The position numbers were made by a program, and so were the translations under genes. Under the pieces are notes generated by a model. It did not search any database and had not been told where the DNA came from. It was given only the letters and a program-made list of their open reading frames with translations. Shown one piece after another: positions 34,435 through 47,200 of a DNA stretch of 64,000 bases; the first letter of the stretch is position 1; every line of letters starts with the position of its first letter. This stretch comes from Mactromeris polynyma (taxonomy: Eukaryota; Mollusca; Bivalvia; Venerida; Mactridae), in contig JASFXZ010000076.1 in assembly GCA_032209605.1 (NCBI GenBank), positions 744,001 to 808,000 on the forward strand, in the 5' to 3' direction.

Positions 34435-34745
34435 TGCTTAGAAAAGAGAGTTTCCCTTAAACGAAACACTGGCTTGATAGACGATATGCAGTGAACAAAC
34501 ATATACATATTGGGGACACTGCAAACATGCCAGGAATGACAGTTGCTCACAAACAAATAAGAATTGGTCGGAAACTTCGAGACACTGGTTTGATGGACAA
34601 TATGAAGTGAACAAACATAATAATATTCTGGAAATTGCAAACATGCCAGGACTGAAAGTTGCTCACCGAACAAATGAAAATTGGTCGGAAACTTCGAGAC
34701 ACTGGTTTGATGAAAACCCATAGAAATAATGTGGAAAAATCCATT
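34435..34745. repeat. Tandem repeat of about 120 bp, 2.5 copies
   Basis: Units share 'acactggtttgatggacaat', 'gtgaacaaacataa', 'aaacatgccaggac' and 'gttgctcac.aacaaat.a.aattggtcggaaacttcgag'. The three overlapping minus-strand frames here are readings of the repeat. Ends about 410 bp before the kringle gene ATG. Confidence 0.75.
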
Positions 34746-35156
34746 AACTATCAACAAAGAAACATCTCTTAACTGTCTTCTATAGTAAATATAGGCTTGT
34801 TGTTTCCATTAAAGTACTGAATTGTGTGCGTACGGCCTCAGTGAATGTCACAGTAACATTTGTATATAGTAGCCTTAGTCTTTGAATGTTTGCTTTAGTC
34901 TAAGTAAATATTAGAGTCAATAAATGACACCTTTTAATCTAAATTAGCCAAGCTCTATGTTAACATTATTTTGTTGATATAAAAATAATAATAATGTAAG
35001 TTAACTCTTTTGATTTACTTTAATCGGTCAGCCAATGAAAGCTTGTTTTGCAAAAATATTGACCAATCGACACAGCGTACACACTCATGATACTCTTGAC
35101 TAATTGTAGAATTGGAAATAGGCTGGTTTTGATATGGAAACTCTGTGAAACTCGCT

Positions 35157-35229
35157 ATGGCGAACACAAATGCACTGTGGATACTTGTCCTGAAATCATT
35201 AATTTATTTGTGTTGGATAAATTCAGCAG
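35157..35229 (+). CDS. Kringle-lectin gene exon 1: signal peptide
   Basis: ATG at 35157, 24 codons (MANTNALWILVLKSLIYLCW then INSA) and donor 'gcag|gtaact' in phase 1. A hydrophobic core and small residues before the cut site make a clear secretion signal. The context 'cgctATGG' is good. Confidence 0.75.
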
Positions 35230-38200
35230 GTAACTTAAACATGATTAACCTTGATTGAAAATTACCTAATTGAACTAATTATGTGTTAGTCAAGATATTT
35301 TTGGGGAAATAATTAAACAAAACTATGCAAAAAATAGGTATATAAAGATATTCATCAGAGCTAGCACTTCTACATTTATAATGTATGTCGCGTTCCCTGT
35401 AGCAACTTATTCTCTCATGTTTTGAGACATCCTTTAACTGTACCAAGACTGAATAATACTAAACAATCGCAATATAGCCCTGTCGTTTGATGTTGCTTCC
35501 TGAGCAACTAAACTTGGCCAACGAAATTAAAATGCACAAGGAGTATAAAAGAGAGAATATGTTGATACAGGGAATGCCGCATACATAAAACAATGTCTTC
35601 ACACACAGCCCTCCGGGAAAACAACTTTGCATAAAACATCAGGCATTTGAGGTGGTACAAGGGTAAATACGCAAGGGAACATGGGCGCAAGGAATGGTCA
35701 TTAATGAGAATTAAGGAGAATTATTGAGGACAAACAGGATGGAAGCGAAAACTGACAAAATAATATTTATCCTATGCACGTGATCCGTCCGTACTATGTT
35801 TTTAATGATGTACATTAAACACACTATACTTAATAATACATGTAATAATAATAATAATGATAATAATATCTTTATTTTAAGAAGGTTGTTACACATTATG
35901 ATATAAATATATAACTATAAAAACATCATATTTTCAATGTGGCCTTCTGTAAACAAAACATAATAATAATTAAAATTTAACATTTGCACAGTATAATAAC
36001 ATGTATATAACTAAGATTTTCACATTGTATTTCAATATAACAATTTAATTCAATATAACAATTTACTTACCGACAGACACTCGATCAATTATATCATACA
36101 AATTGATGTGAACATAATACCACGGACATATAAACGGTTTATATGTCCGTGATGATATATATATTTATATATTATGTCACAATTAATAAAATGAAACGTT
36201 ATTACTGCGATGCAGTATTTAAAAGGCGATTTTTATATTCGTGTTTGAAGGATGTTAACCTTTCCGCATTTCTTATGGCATCTGGAAATAAGTAATGCTG
36301 TACTTGTTGTAAAGTGTAATCTGTTTATATTCATATTTAAGAAGATATAAATGATTATTTACAGTGTCCATGAGCGAGTGCACGTGGCGAAAGGAGACGG
36401 GTTTTAACGGACTGGTGCCGGTGTTCGGAACGTTTATCCATGCTAAAAGCAGAATAGACTGTGGAAAGGAATGCTCTAAAGACAGTCTATGTGTCTCTTT
36501 TTTCTTCACACCTGGAGTTGTTGATGGTTGCCAGCTATTGGAATTTATTCTACCATCACCAGATGGTCTGACGCCTTCAACTAATTCCGCGTATTTTGTA
36601 ACACAAGGTATGTGTCTTTCGTTTCTATTCAATTCAAAGCCATCTGGCGATTCATATCTATTTTAGAAAGTAAAAAATGTATTGATCTAGTATTAAGTTA
36701 GTGCATGTAGACCACCGCTAAATATAAAACAATTAATCCTAATGTATTTTTCTGGACAAGTTTTCTTTACTTTTCTTTAATTTATTCAATAATAAGGCCA
36801 ACTTTCTTTAGAACCAATGGTGGTCAAATTATTGAGGCTTGTCGGTATATGAGTGCAATATATTAAGCAACATATTCAACAGAACACGTATCAATACTTT
36901 CAATAAAAAAATGTACAAATGATATGAATCTATATCAAATGGGCCCTTCCATGATAAAACTTGTATTAGTGATGTTGTTTATGGCATCGAGATTATCCCA
37001 ACGAAAGCAATGACGTCACAAAGTGTCTCGGAAGAGTTTAGTGGATTAATTTTGATTTTAAGAATTAAACTAATGTGAACATTTCCATAAGTGTTGTGCA
37101 GTTTTTTTATCCTTTTGAAAAACTGAAGATTTTTTATGTACATTTTAGTAGGGCGTTTCTGGGTGACGTCATCTTTTTTGTAATTTGTTGAAAACAGAAT
37201 CGCTATAAAAAGAAAATTAGACATATTATGATATATGTGGTATTAAAAAATGCTGGCAACACAAATCTCTGAAATCTCATAATGGATTTTTGGTCACTAA
37301 TACAGATTTTCTCGTGGAACAAGCTCAGAGGACTTTTCAGACTTTTTTTATTTCGACAATTTCATACGTGTCATGTTTTTGATTTTGTTGACAAACGCTG
37401 TCTAGACAGGCATTGATAATCTTCCATAATCTACGTAATATATTTGTGCTATTTTACTAACTACGCTACTGTAGGAAGATAGGACATAGACATTAACTTG
37501 AATCTAAATTTGATTACATAAAGTTATCCAAAAATGTATGTCAATTCATGATGCATTTTAATCCTAAATAATGCGGGAAAACAGTATTTAACGTAATAGT
37601 GTGTTAAATTTATTTTTGTTGAGAATGTTTTGTTACAAACAAATGTATGTAACTTTATTGCATGAATATTCACAGAAACTTTCCTGGATGCCTATACGAC
37701 GAGGGTGCTGTCGGATGGAATGTATATACGATATCGGTAAGAATCGTAAATGTTTGATAATTTTCCATTCATTTTATCTACAATTTTGTCTGAGCACTGA
37801 CATTGGTAACAGCTCTACGAATAAATTCATGGAACAAATAAAAAGCTTCAAATAAATATTTTATTTTCGAAGTGTTTGAAGAGAGAAAACGTTGCTACAG
37901 GGTCGCCACATACACAATACAATGCCTTCCCACACAGGCCTCCGGGAAAGCTAAAGAGAATTAAAGAGGACGAACCGGGGTGGGGATTTGATGCATGGAA
38001 TACAGCAGACGGAACAAGTCGAGAAAGTTAGCAACACTATGCCGACAGGGAGGAGAAAGTAACATGAACACTATATCAAGTGAAAGAATTGCACAATGTT
38101 AATTGGGAATTTAACTCAAATCTTAAAGGCATGAATAGAAAGGTGTATCTGTCCAATCTGAATGTAATATATTTGAAAAGGCTTCATTGATATTGCTACA

Positions 38201-41200
38201 CTGTCTTAAATGTTTTTAATTTTCGGACAATTCAAAATTTATTGTTATTATTGACCTTAACTTTACATTTTTATTTAATACCAAAAATGTTGAAATCGTT
38301 AAAACGATAGATTAATATCAATTACTAGGATCGGGTTAACTCCGTTAACTCACCCACAGGCGGAGGTGAACTGTGCAAGTGATGGCGGGCATCTTGTTCA
38401 GATTACATCGGCCGCAAAAATGACCATGATCCGGAGTATTCTTCAAGAATACACAAGTAAGACAAAACTTCTCGCCAAGCGCTCGCATTCGTGTAAAAGT
38501 GTAATAGTATATAATATGTTGAAAAATTACTTTAACAGATATGAATGTGCACTTGTTCGTCCGTTCGTATGCCCTCTTGACTATAATTTCAATGAGATTT
38601 ATAAACAAATGTAAAGGCAGCAACGTTCAAAGTTACATTATTTATGCTGGTCAACAATGCCAACCCGCCCGTCAAAGCTAACATGATTTAAAAAAAAAAC
38701 ACGGATATACAGTCTGATGATTTTATCACAGTAAGTTTGAATTATTCAACTGAAATAAACTACCAACAAAATCATTGCAAACATGTCAAAATTACGTTCA
38801 TTGTTTCAGAACACCTTTTCTTAATGTAGTGGATTTTTAAAAAAATCAATAAATCCAAAGAGGAGAAATGTCAAAAACGCGATGTTAAACATTTTCTTTA
38901 ATTCTTACGCATTTCCGCTCAATATATCGAGGTGCTGGAGCCATAACCAGATATCTCCATTATAAATTGATAAAGGAGATGGTAGGTTCTGGCTCTAACC
39001 GCTCAATATCTGACTTTGCCAGCTGCTCGTGAAGGAGCGCTAGACCTTCAGCGAAAGTATTGTGTGTATCAGTATTATTACGCCGTACATTAAACATAAC
39101 TACCGCATAACACAAACCTTTTTTAATTAAGCACGTTCAACATGACCGACCGTATGTATATTCAATGGAAGTAATCCAACCTGTTTCCGGCATCTATAGT
39201 AAGAGTATACTGCACTTAATTGTCTTACGGTACTCTGACAAAGAATTTTGAATTTAACTGTAACTAAATGTCAACTGTTTTAACACAATCTACAGTCATG
39301 TTATTGATCAAATTGTTCAATTGGTTGTCTAACCCCTTTGGAAACCGTGAACATTTTTCCGGAACCGCAATACCTGCCGCTTCCGTCTCTTCCAGTGCTT
39401 TGATAAATCGACTGTACTGTCGATTCAAAATTAGTGAGAAATGTCTATTGCTAAGTATTTTCCAAATCATGTTTCCATTGGCTGACCACCACACAATTCA
39501 AGTTCAAAACATTTTTAACATTATCAAGTATATTTTATAATATTCATGTGTGATGTTTAATTTAGATTGTCCACACCCACTATAATTGATATCAGTTGTT
39601 CTACTAACTGTTTACTTTTTCTGTTTAAAACAAACTTTAGAAATTGTGTATCTAGCTTATTTTCTGGCAGTTGCCATGATTGTGTACATGTTCTGGGAGA
39701 GAGCCTCAATTATGTTGCGATAACTTGTGCCCAATCCATTTGTATTAAAATTCAATGCAATAAAATATCCTTAAAATAAACTAACAAACAGCGTGTGAAT
39801 TTTGCAGCAACGAAGGAATGTTTTAATACACCAAGCGTAGAATACACCGGAACTCGCTCTCTCACGACGAGCGGTCTTACTTGTAGAAGGTGGGATCTGG
39901 ACACCTACTACCCAGACCAATCTTACTTTCCCGACGCTACAATGGATGGTGCAGCCAACTACTGCCGAGATCCGGACAACTCCGAAGTACTGTGGTGCAT
40001 GGTGTCAGCAACTGATTACGAGTACTGTGATATAATGTCGTGTGGATACGGTAAAAGTCTCCTTTATGATCCTTGACTGTAATTACCTTTTTCGGCGCAG
40101 CCGTACTAACATGGTTTCGCTGTTTGCGTATCAGTGTTGTGTAGACAAATCAAATCTTACCTTAACCACCAACGCAATTTCTCTTCAACCGAAGTTTGGA
40201 ACCTTGTCTCCGATTGGTGAACATTTCGATAAAAGGTACGTTACCTTACCGAAATCCACTGAATTTCGGTGAATTTACCGAAATCCATTTTGGATCTGGA
40301 GTGACCAGCAATCGTAATATTTCGGAATTTTTATGTTGCACAACAAATCTCAACTTTCAAATTGCGCCAACTATCTTTTGTCAATATATTTCTTGTTTAT
40401 AATGTCCGTTTCTATACTGAAAGCGTACGAAATGCAAATCGGTGGTAAGTTGTCGTACACCATTTCTGCGAACTCACGCCGAGAGCTGTACTCGTTTCAA
40501 AATTATATACAATATCCCCAGAGCGTCTAAGGCAGTATACAGTCGTCGGCAACTTCACTTAAGAGGCTGATTGGTTTTAAATGAAACAAAACATTAACCC
40601 CGCCATCAGGTGATTTTCATTACCGTATTGTGCCTCCATTTTATCGTGTGTTTGTATTTGCGTTTATTTATCGTCGCCTCCGATTTCCCATATGGGTGAT
40701 GCCTCCGGAAGATTGTTAGTCATTTTAGATGATTGGAGGATAATGCATGGTACAGAAGATGCCCCAGTTCCAGAAGCACCCCTGCTTCTTTTACGTGCTC
40801 GATGTAAAGCATCGGTTTTTAAAGTCTCGTCCGAAAGACTGTTAGTACTGACAGTGATGGAGGGGGATATCTAACCTGCGATCCCTGGATTACAAGTCCA
40901 GCACGTTACCACTAGACTACAGATCCGCTACATTTCATCGTTGGCGCATTTACAGACATTTACACGAAATGCATGACCCCAACGACGTCAGCGCCTAGCA
41001 CTGACTATACCCACTACGCCACCGGGCAACATCACAAGACGTTATACACACCCTATATCCCGTGTACTGAAGTTACGACGACCATATAAGCGTCATTTGA
41101 ACAACCATTGGGGTTGCCTCGGTGGCGTAGTGGGTATGGTCGAAATTTCTTCAGTGTTAGGCGCTGACGTCGATGGGGTCGTGGGTTCGAACCCTCTGGG

Positions 41201-44200
41201 TTCAATAATAAATTTTCAAAATTTACCTGAAAGCTGCTGTCCCAGGCATTCATGAAAGTCAAGTGGCATGTTTGTCTGCGAGAGATTTAAGTAGCTAAAA
41301 CTATCACAAGACTTTCTGTTAGTTTAATATTGATGTGTTTCTCAAAGCGAAAGTAGGGATAGCAATGACATGAGATGATGCAATAAATAACATTTTGACT
41401 ACAAACATGGAATAACATTAGAGACATTTTTCATACGTGATTTCATGGCAGAATGCGTCACATTCAACAGTTTGAAAGCACTTCGCTGACAGCGCAGTTT
41501 CTCCGTTAAAAATTAAAGATTCAATGTCTTGTTTTATTGCAATTTATGTGATATTTAGCGAAATGCAAATTTATTTCGATGGCAAGAATGTGATTCCCTA
41601 CCAAATACGCTAACATAAATTGCATGTAATGTGGTACATCGCTTTAAGTGATTGCTATTTTTGGCGCTATGGCTACTTTTTGCAGACATGGAACACCAAG
41701 CAGACATGTGTTACCACTCAGGAACATCGGCTGAATATACAGGCACGTGGAGCAAGACCAGATCCGGTAAAACCTGTCAGAGATGGGATGCGCATAGTCC
41801 ACATGCGCATACGTACACTTCCGGTACAATGTTTCCCGACGGAGAAGTAACCGCTGCAGAGAATTACTGCCGGGATCCCGACGGTAGCGGCTACACTTGG
41901 TGTTACACGACTGACCCTGGCATAGATCGACAGCCATGTCATTCCCTCAACTGCATGAAAGGTAATTTTGAATTTTATTGTATTACAATCTGACGTTCTG
42001 TTTTATTTAATAGGTTTAACGCCATTTTTCTACAAATAACAGTTATATTATACAGAAAAGATCAACTGAATAATAAGACCACCTCAATAATAAGACCACC
42101 TCAAAATTATGAAATCTATTTTCAAGTCAATGTTCACTGTTTTGCTCTATATTCAACCTCAATATTAAGACCACCTCATTATTAAGACCAGTGTTCAAGG
42201 GTCCAAAGGGTGGTCTTATTATTGAGGTTTTACTGTACATCAGGCAATCCAATCAGATCATTATCAACCATTGATAACGAGCTAACAACTAACCCACAGG
42301 AATCAGAGAGGGAGAACAAATGACCGTAGACGAATGTCAGGACAGAACAGAACAATACCTGTATTTTACAATTTCACATATTACAAATGTAATAACATGT
42401 GAACATAAAATAACATAATTACATAATGGCGTTATAATTTTGTTTTGTTAAAAATGGATGGTGATTAACTTTGTTTTTTTAACTTAGTGGGGACATGACT
42501 TGTTTTCCGGTCTGAGTAAAAACAGCCTTCATGGTGTATCGATCGCATAGCGTGTTTAGGCATAGGTCTTTATCAAATCAAGTTGCTTATTTTAAATCTG
42601 TTCGATGTTATAATAAATCGTTAAATTCCAAGCAAAGTGGTAGTTAATCTATAGCATTTTCCGGAATGTAGTGTTGGTGTTGTTCGAGGGAGCGGTTGTT
42701 TTCAATCTAAAAATATAGCTGTTGGTTCTCGGCCTGGATATCACTTAAAAGAAAGAATGGGTCCAATCTTTCCATTGTATTAGTTGGTTAAATATCGGTG
42801 ATCATAAAATAAGAGCTAAACAAACGAGTATGATAAATGCCCACTTCCGGGTGTTAACTGTAGACCGGCTTACATATTATGTCTATATAAATATTTGGCA
42901 TTCAGTGACATAGGTGATGTTATATAGAACACTGAGTGAATGAATGAATGAATGAATGAATGAATGAATGAATGAATGAATGAATGAATGAATGAATGAA
43001 TGAATGAATGAATGAATGAATGAATGAATGAATGAATGAATGAATGAATGAATGAATGAATGAATGAATGAATGAATGAATGAATGAATGAATGAATGAA
43101 TGAATGAATGAATGAATGAATGAATGAATGAATGAATGAATGAATGAATGAATGAATGAATGAATGAATGAATGAATGAATGAATGAATGAATGAATGAA
43201 TGAATGAATGAATGAATGAATGAATGAATGAATGAATGAATGAATGAATGAATGAATGAATGAATGAATGAATGAATGAATGAATGAATGAATGAATGAA
43301 TGAATGAATGAATGAATGAATGAATGAATGAATGAATGAATGAATGAATGAATGAATGAATGAATGAATGAATGAATGAATGAATGAATGAATGAATGAA
43401 TGAATGAATGAATGAATGAATGAATGAATGAATGAATGAATGAATGAATGAATGAATGAATGAATGAATGAATGAATGAATGAATGAATGAATGAATGAA
43501 TGAATGAATGAATGAATGAATGAATGAATGAATGAATGAATGAATGAATGAATGAATGAATGAATGAATGAATGTCCTTTGAAAGATCAAATAATGCTTT
43601 GTTGTGTGGTAATTTCCGGCGGCTTCCGCTTAGCTTTCGTGCTGAAAAATATTATTCGGAATCGACCGGAAGACAAATAACGGAGATGATATCTCTCATA
43701 TTTATCCCTCTCACACACACACGGCCCGCCATTTCCTCAATTCTTATTTAGTAATATCGATTGTATCCCTCTTTACGGAAGGTACATTGTCATATTTTAT
43801 TGTCCAAATATCCTTAGTAATAAATATGAGAAAATTGGTGGTAATTGACTGCATGTACTCTACAACACGCTTATTAAATACAATATAAACATACTTTGCC
43901 AGTTTACATATAATAGACAGTAATAACTTGCTTAACGACAACCTCAATAATAAGATCACCTCGAAATTAAGACCACACCTTTTAAGTCCGCTCTTTATTT
44001 AACCTTAATATTAAGACCACATTAATATTAAGACCACATTTATATTAAGACCACATTTATATTAAGACCAGTGTTCAAGGGTCCAAAGGGTGGTCTTATT
44101 ATTGGGGGATTACTGTATAATACATTCATTTGCTATCCCGTGACATATTATGTTGTCAAGGCTTTTCAGATTCATTCTCATTAATAATAATAATAAAACA

Positions 44201-47200
44201 AACTCATAACAATGATAATAATGTGTGAAATATTCAATGTCTGAGTTCTCGTGAGAGGTTTGGCAAAATAGATGGATAGAAATATCAACGATCCGTTTCA
44301 ACTCGCAGTATAATAATAATAATAATATCTTTATTTTAAGAAGGTTGTTACACATTATGATATAAATATAAAACTATAAAAAACATCATATTTTCAATGT
44401 GGCCTTCTGTAAACTAAACATAATAATAATTAAAATTTAACATTTGGACACTATAATCACATGTATATAAATAAGATTTTCACATTGTATTTCAATATAA
44501 CAATTTAATTCAATATAACAATTTAATTCAATTAATTTACTTACCGACAGACACTCGATCAGTGATACTCATAATAATATGTACTAAAAGTAGAAAAATG
44601 AGTCAATGAAAGTGAATATCAAATCTGATAAAATAGGGACAATTCAATCCCACAAAGCCTGTCTACACCTTGAACGACTCCAAATTTCTGAGTTATTAAG
44701 CTGTGAAATACACTAGCATGATAATATCACATCAAGTGACGTCACAATAACGTCACCAATGCTGTTCTTATATTCAATCGAAGCAAATACCTAAATACCA
44801 TAGATGCGCTACTAGTATGGACCATAGAACGAAGTCTCGTTCGTTCACTCGACGATCCGAGAAACGAAACAGGTGCGCGAGATTTGGAAAACTGCTAGAC
44901 GTCGCCATTTTGTATTGCATTTCAAAACAAATTTGGACAGTTTTGAAACCATTATTTTCTTAAAGAAGCTTTCAATGATAAAAAGTTAATATAAGTAAAG
45001 ATCCTTTACTAAAAAAAGACGTTTTAGGTATTTAGGTCTTTGATCGAAGGGAGGCAATATCTGATTTTGAACTATTCCTTGTGTTGTTTTTTTCATTCCG
45101 AGATTAAATTCTGCCCTGCGTTCAATGTGTTTGCGGCTAATGTTTTGCAATTAGGTTCCCCGTGTGCAGTGAATGCGATACGTTGGGCCAGGGATACAAA
45201 ACAAAACAGTTTCTTAACGTGAGCAACTGTTAGCCGTAACTGAACACAGGGCTGATTCGAATTGGAAGGATTTGAATCATCTGCTAAACTGTTTACTGAT
45301 CCACACAGAGAATGCCAATAAAAGATAATGCATAATTCAGGAAGTGACAATAATGGTTTATCATTATAAAGGTCACTAACCATGCACAACTCTTCCAAAC
45401 AATACCATATGTATATATAGAAAACATTTGCTCTGACCTATTGATTAAAGACATTGTTTTAATTATATTGACGTCTAAACCGAGAGGAGGCGCAGTGGTC
45501 AAGGGGTAGAGCGCCTGACTCCTGATCCGAAGGTCGTGAGTTCGAGCCCCACGATGAGCGGAGTTTGATCACGAACTTCACAATCCCTAAATTTGGCGCG
45601 AGTACTGGTTGGTAGCCAGGAAACAGTCATCGAGAGTGATTAGTATAAGTTGTAAGAACTTGTTTCACAATCGATGTAAAATAAATAAGTTTGAACTAAA
45701 CCGAGAGGCACGGTGGACGAAGGGTACAGCGCATAACTCTTGATTCGAAGATGAGCGGGGTTTGATCACAAACTTCTCCATCCTTAAATATGGCGCGAGT
45801 ATAGTCATCGAGAACGATTAGTATAAGTTATAAGAACTTGTTTCATAATCGATGTCACTTAAATAAGTTTAAACTAAACTAAAATGGTTGTATGGATTGT
45901 CAAAGTTTTGTTTCAATGTATCAGTATAGAAATAAAAAAAAATATTTTTATCGGATAAAAATATTTTTTAGGATTTCTTTACTTCGTCTTATTTTTTTCA
46001 ACACTTACTTTGTGATTTGCCATTCATGAGTATATACACACTTTTTGTTTTGCTTCACACATAAAACTGTTTCAAAATTGGTTTTACTTTTCATATGTTT
46101 AATGATCTGATAACATTTTACGTATGTTTATTTGTTTAAAGATAGTCCAGAGCGGAAATGCTATGATACAGCCACAGTGGCGGAGTACACCGGAACTTGG
46201 AACTTGACTTCGTCCGGTATCGTTTGTAAACAGTGGACTATGCAGTCCGACTACGACGCATCGCAGTTTCCAGAACAGTCACTATCTGATGCCCACAATT
46301 ATTGCCGTGATCCGGATGGTTCCGGATTGTTATGGTGTAATACTGTTGACCCATCTATTTCATGGGAATTTTGTGATATACCAAAATGTAAGATCTTTCG
46401 CTATTTATCGAACATTTTATTTCAATTCTAAACCATTTAAGTACCACGTTGCGCGAGGTAAACACGTAAACTTAGCATTTTAATTTCAGATAAAATAGGT
46501 AAATTAAACATCGCGAAAATACATGACTTTATCATGTTAATGTCGCCCCCCCCCCCCCCCTGTTTGTCATCTTCGATTCTCCTAGTTATCCATTATGGTC
46601 GGCCAGGCCATTCCTTGCGCACCTGTTCTCGTACGTGTGTACCATTGAACCTCCGCAAATGTCTTATCTTTTATGAATTGTTGTTTTCCCAGAGGTCTGT
46701 GTGGGGAGGCAATGTCATATTAACCTTTCCCAAATGAAAAGTGGGTCTTTTACCAAAACTCGGTTAAAAGCGAGTCTTTTCTGGGTTTTTACTAAAAAGT
46801 GATGTGGATTTTATGCGAGTCTTTTTGGAAATTAGTCAGTTTAAAGTGGGTTTAACAATCCGCTTAAACCAACTTATCAAGAAGTGGGTTTTAAGCGTTT
46901 TTTTTACTCGCTTCTCTCGAAAAAGTAGGTTTTTATGCCAAAAACTCGCTTTTGCTCACTTTAAGCCAACAAAAACCAATTTCTCGAGAAGTGTGTTAAA
47001 AAACCCACATTAACTCATAAAAAACCCACTAAGTTGGTTAAAACTGTGTTTTTTGTTGTTTTTTTTCCTCTGGAAAACCCACATTTTGCCTAGAAAAACC
47101 CACCTTTAACCCGGTGCCAATACCGCCGTGTTTAACTCGGTTTAACTTATTCTCTGTCTTTCACTCTATTTGAATATTAAGGTGATGGAAGTGACGGATT

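Noticed and set aside
34431..34757. Three overlapping minus-strand frames with HQTSVSKFPTN repeats
   Set aside because: They are readings of a 120-bp tandem repeat.
39264..39494. Minus-strand gene in kringle intron 4
   Set aside because: The middle looks protein-like, but there is no ATG, no splice support and no recognised family; a transposon relic is more likely.
40865..41215. Functional tRNA genes
   Set aside because: The A- and B-boxes are present but the acceptor stems do not pair and SINE bodies follow, so these are SINE heads.
42883..43590. 235-codon minus-strand frame of Phe-Ile-His-Ser repeats
   Set aside because: It is a reading of the pure (TTCA)n microsatellite, which has no stop in any minus frame.
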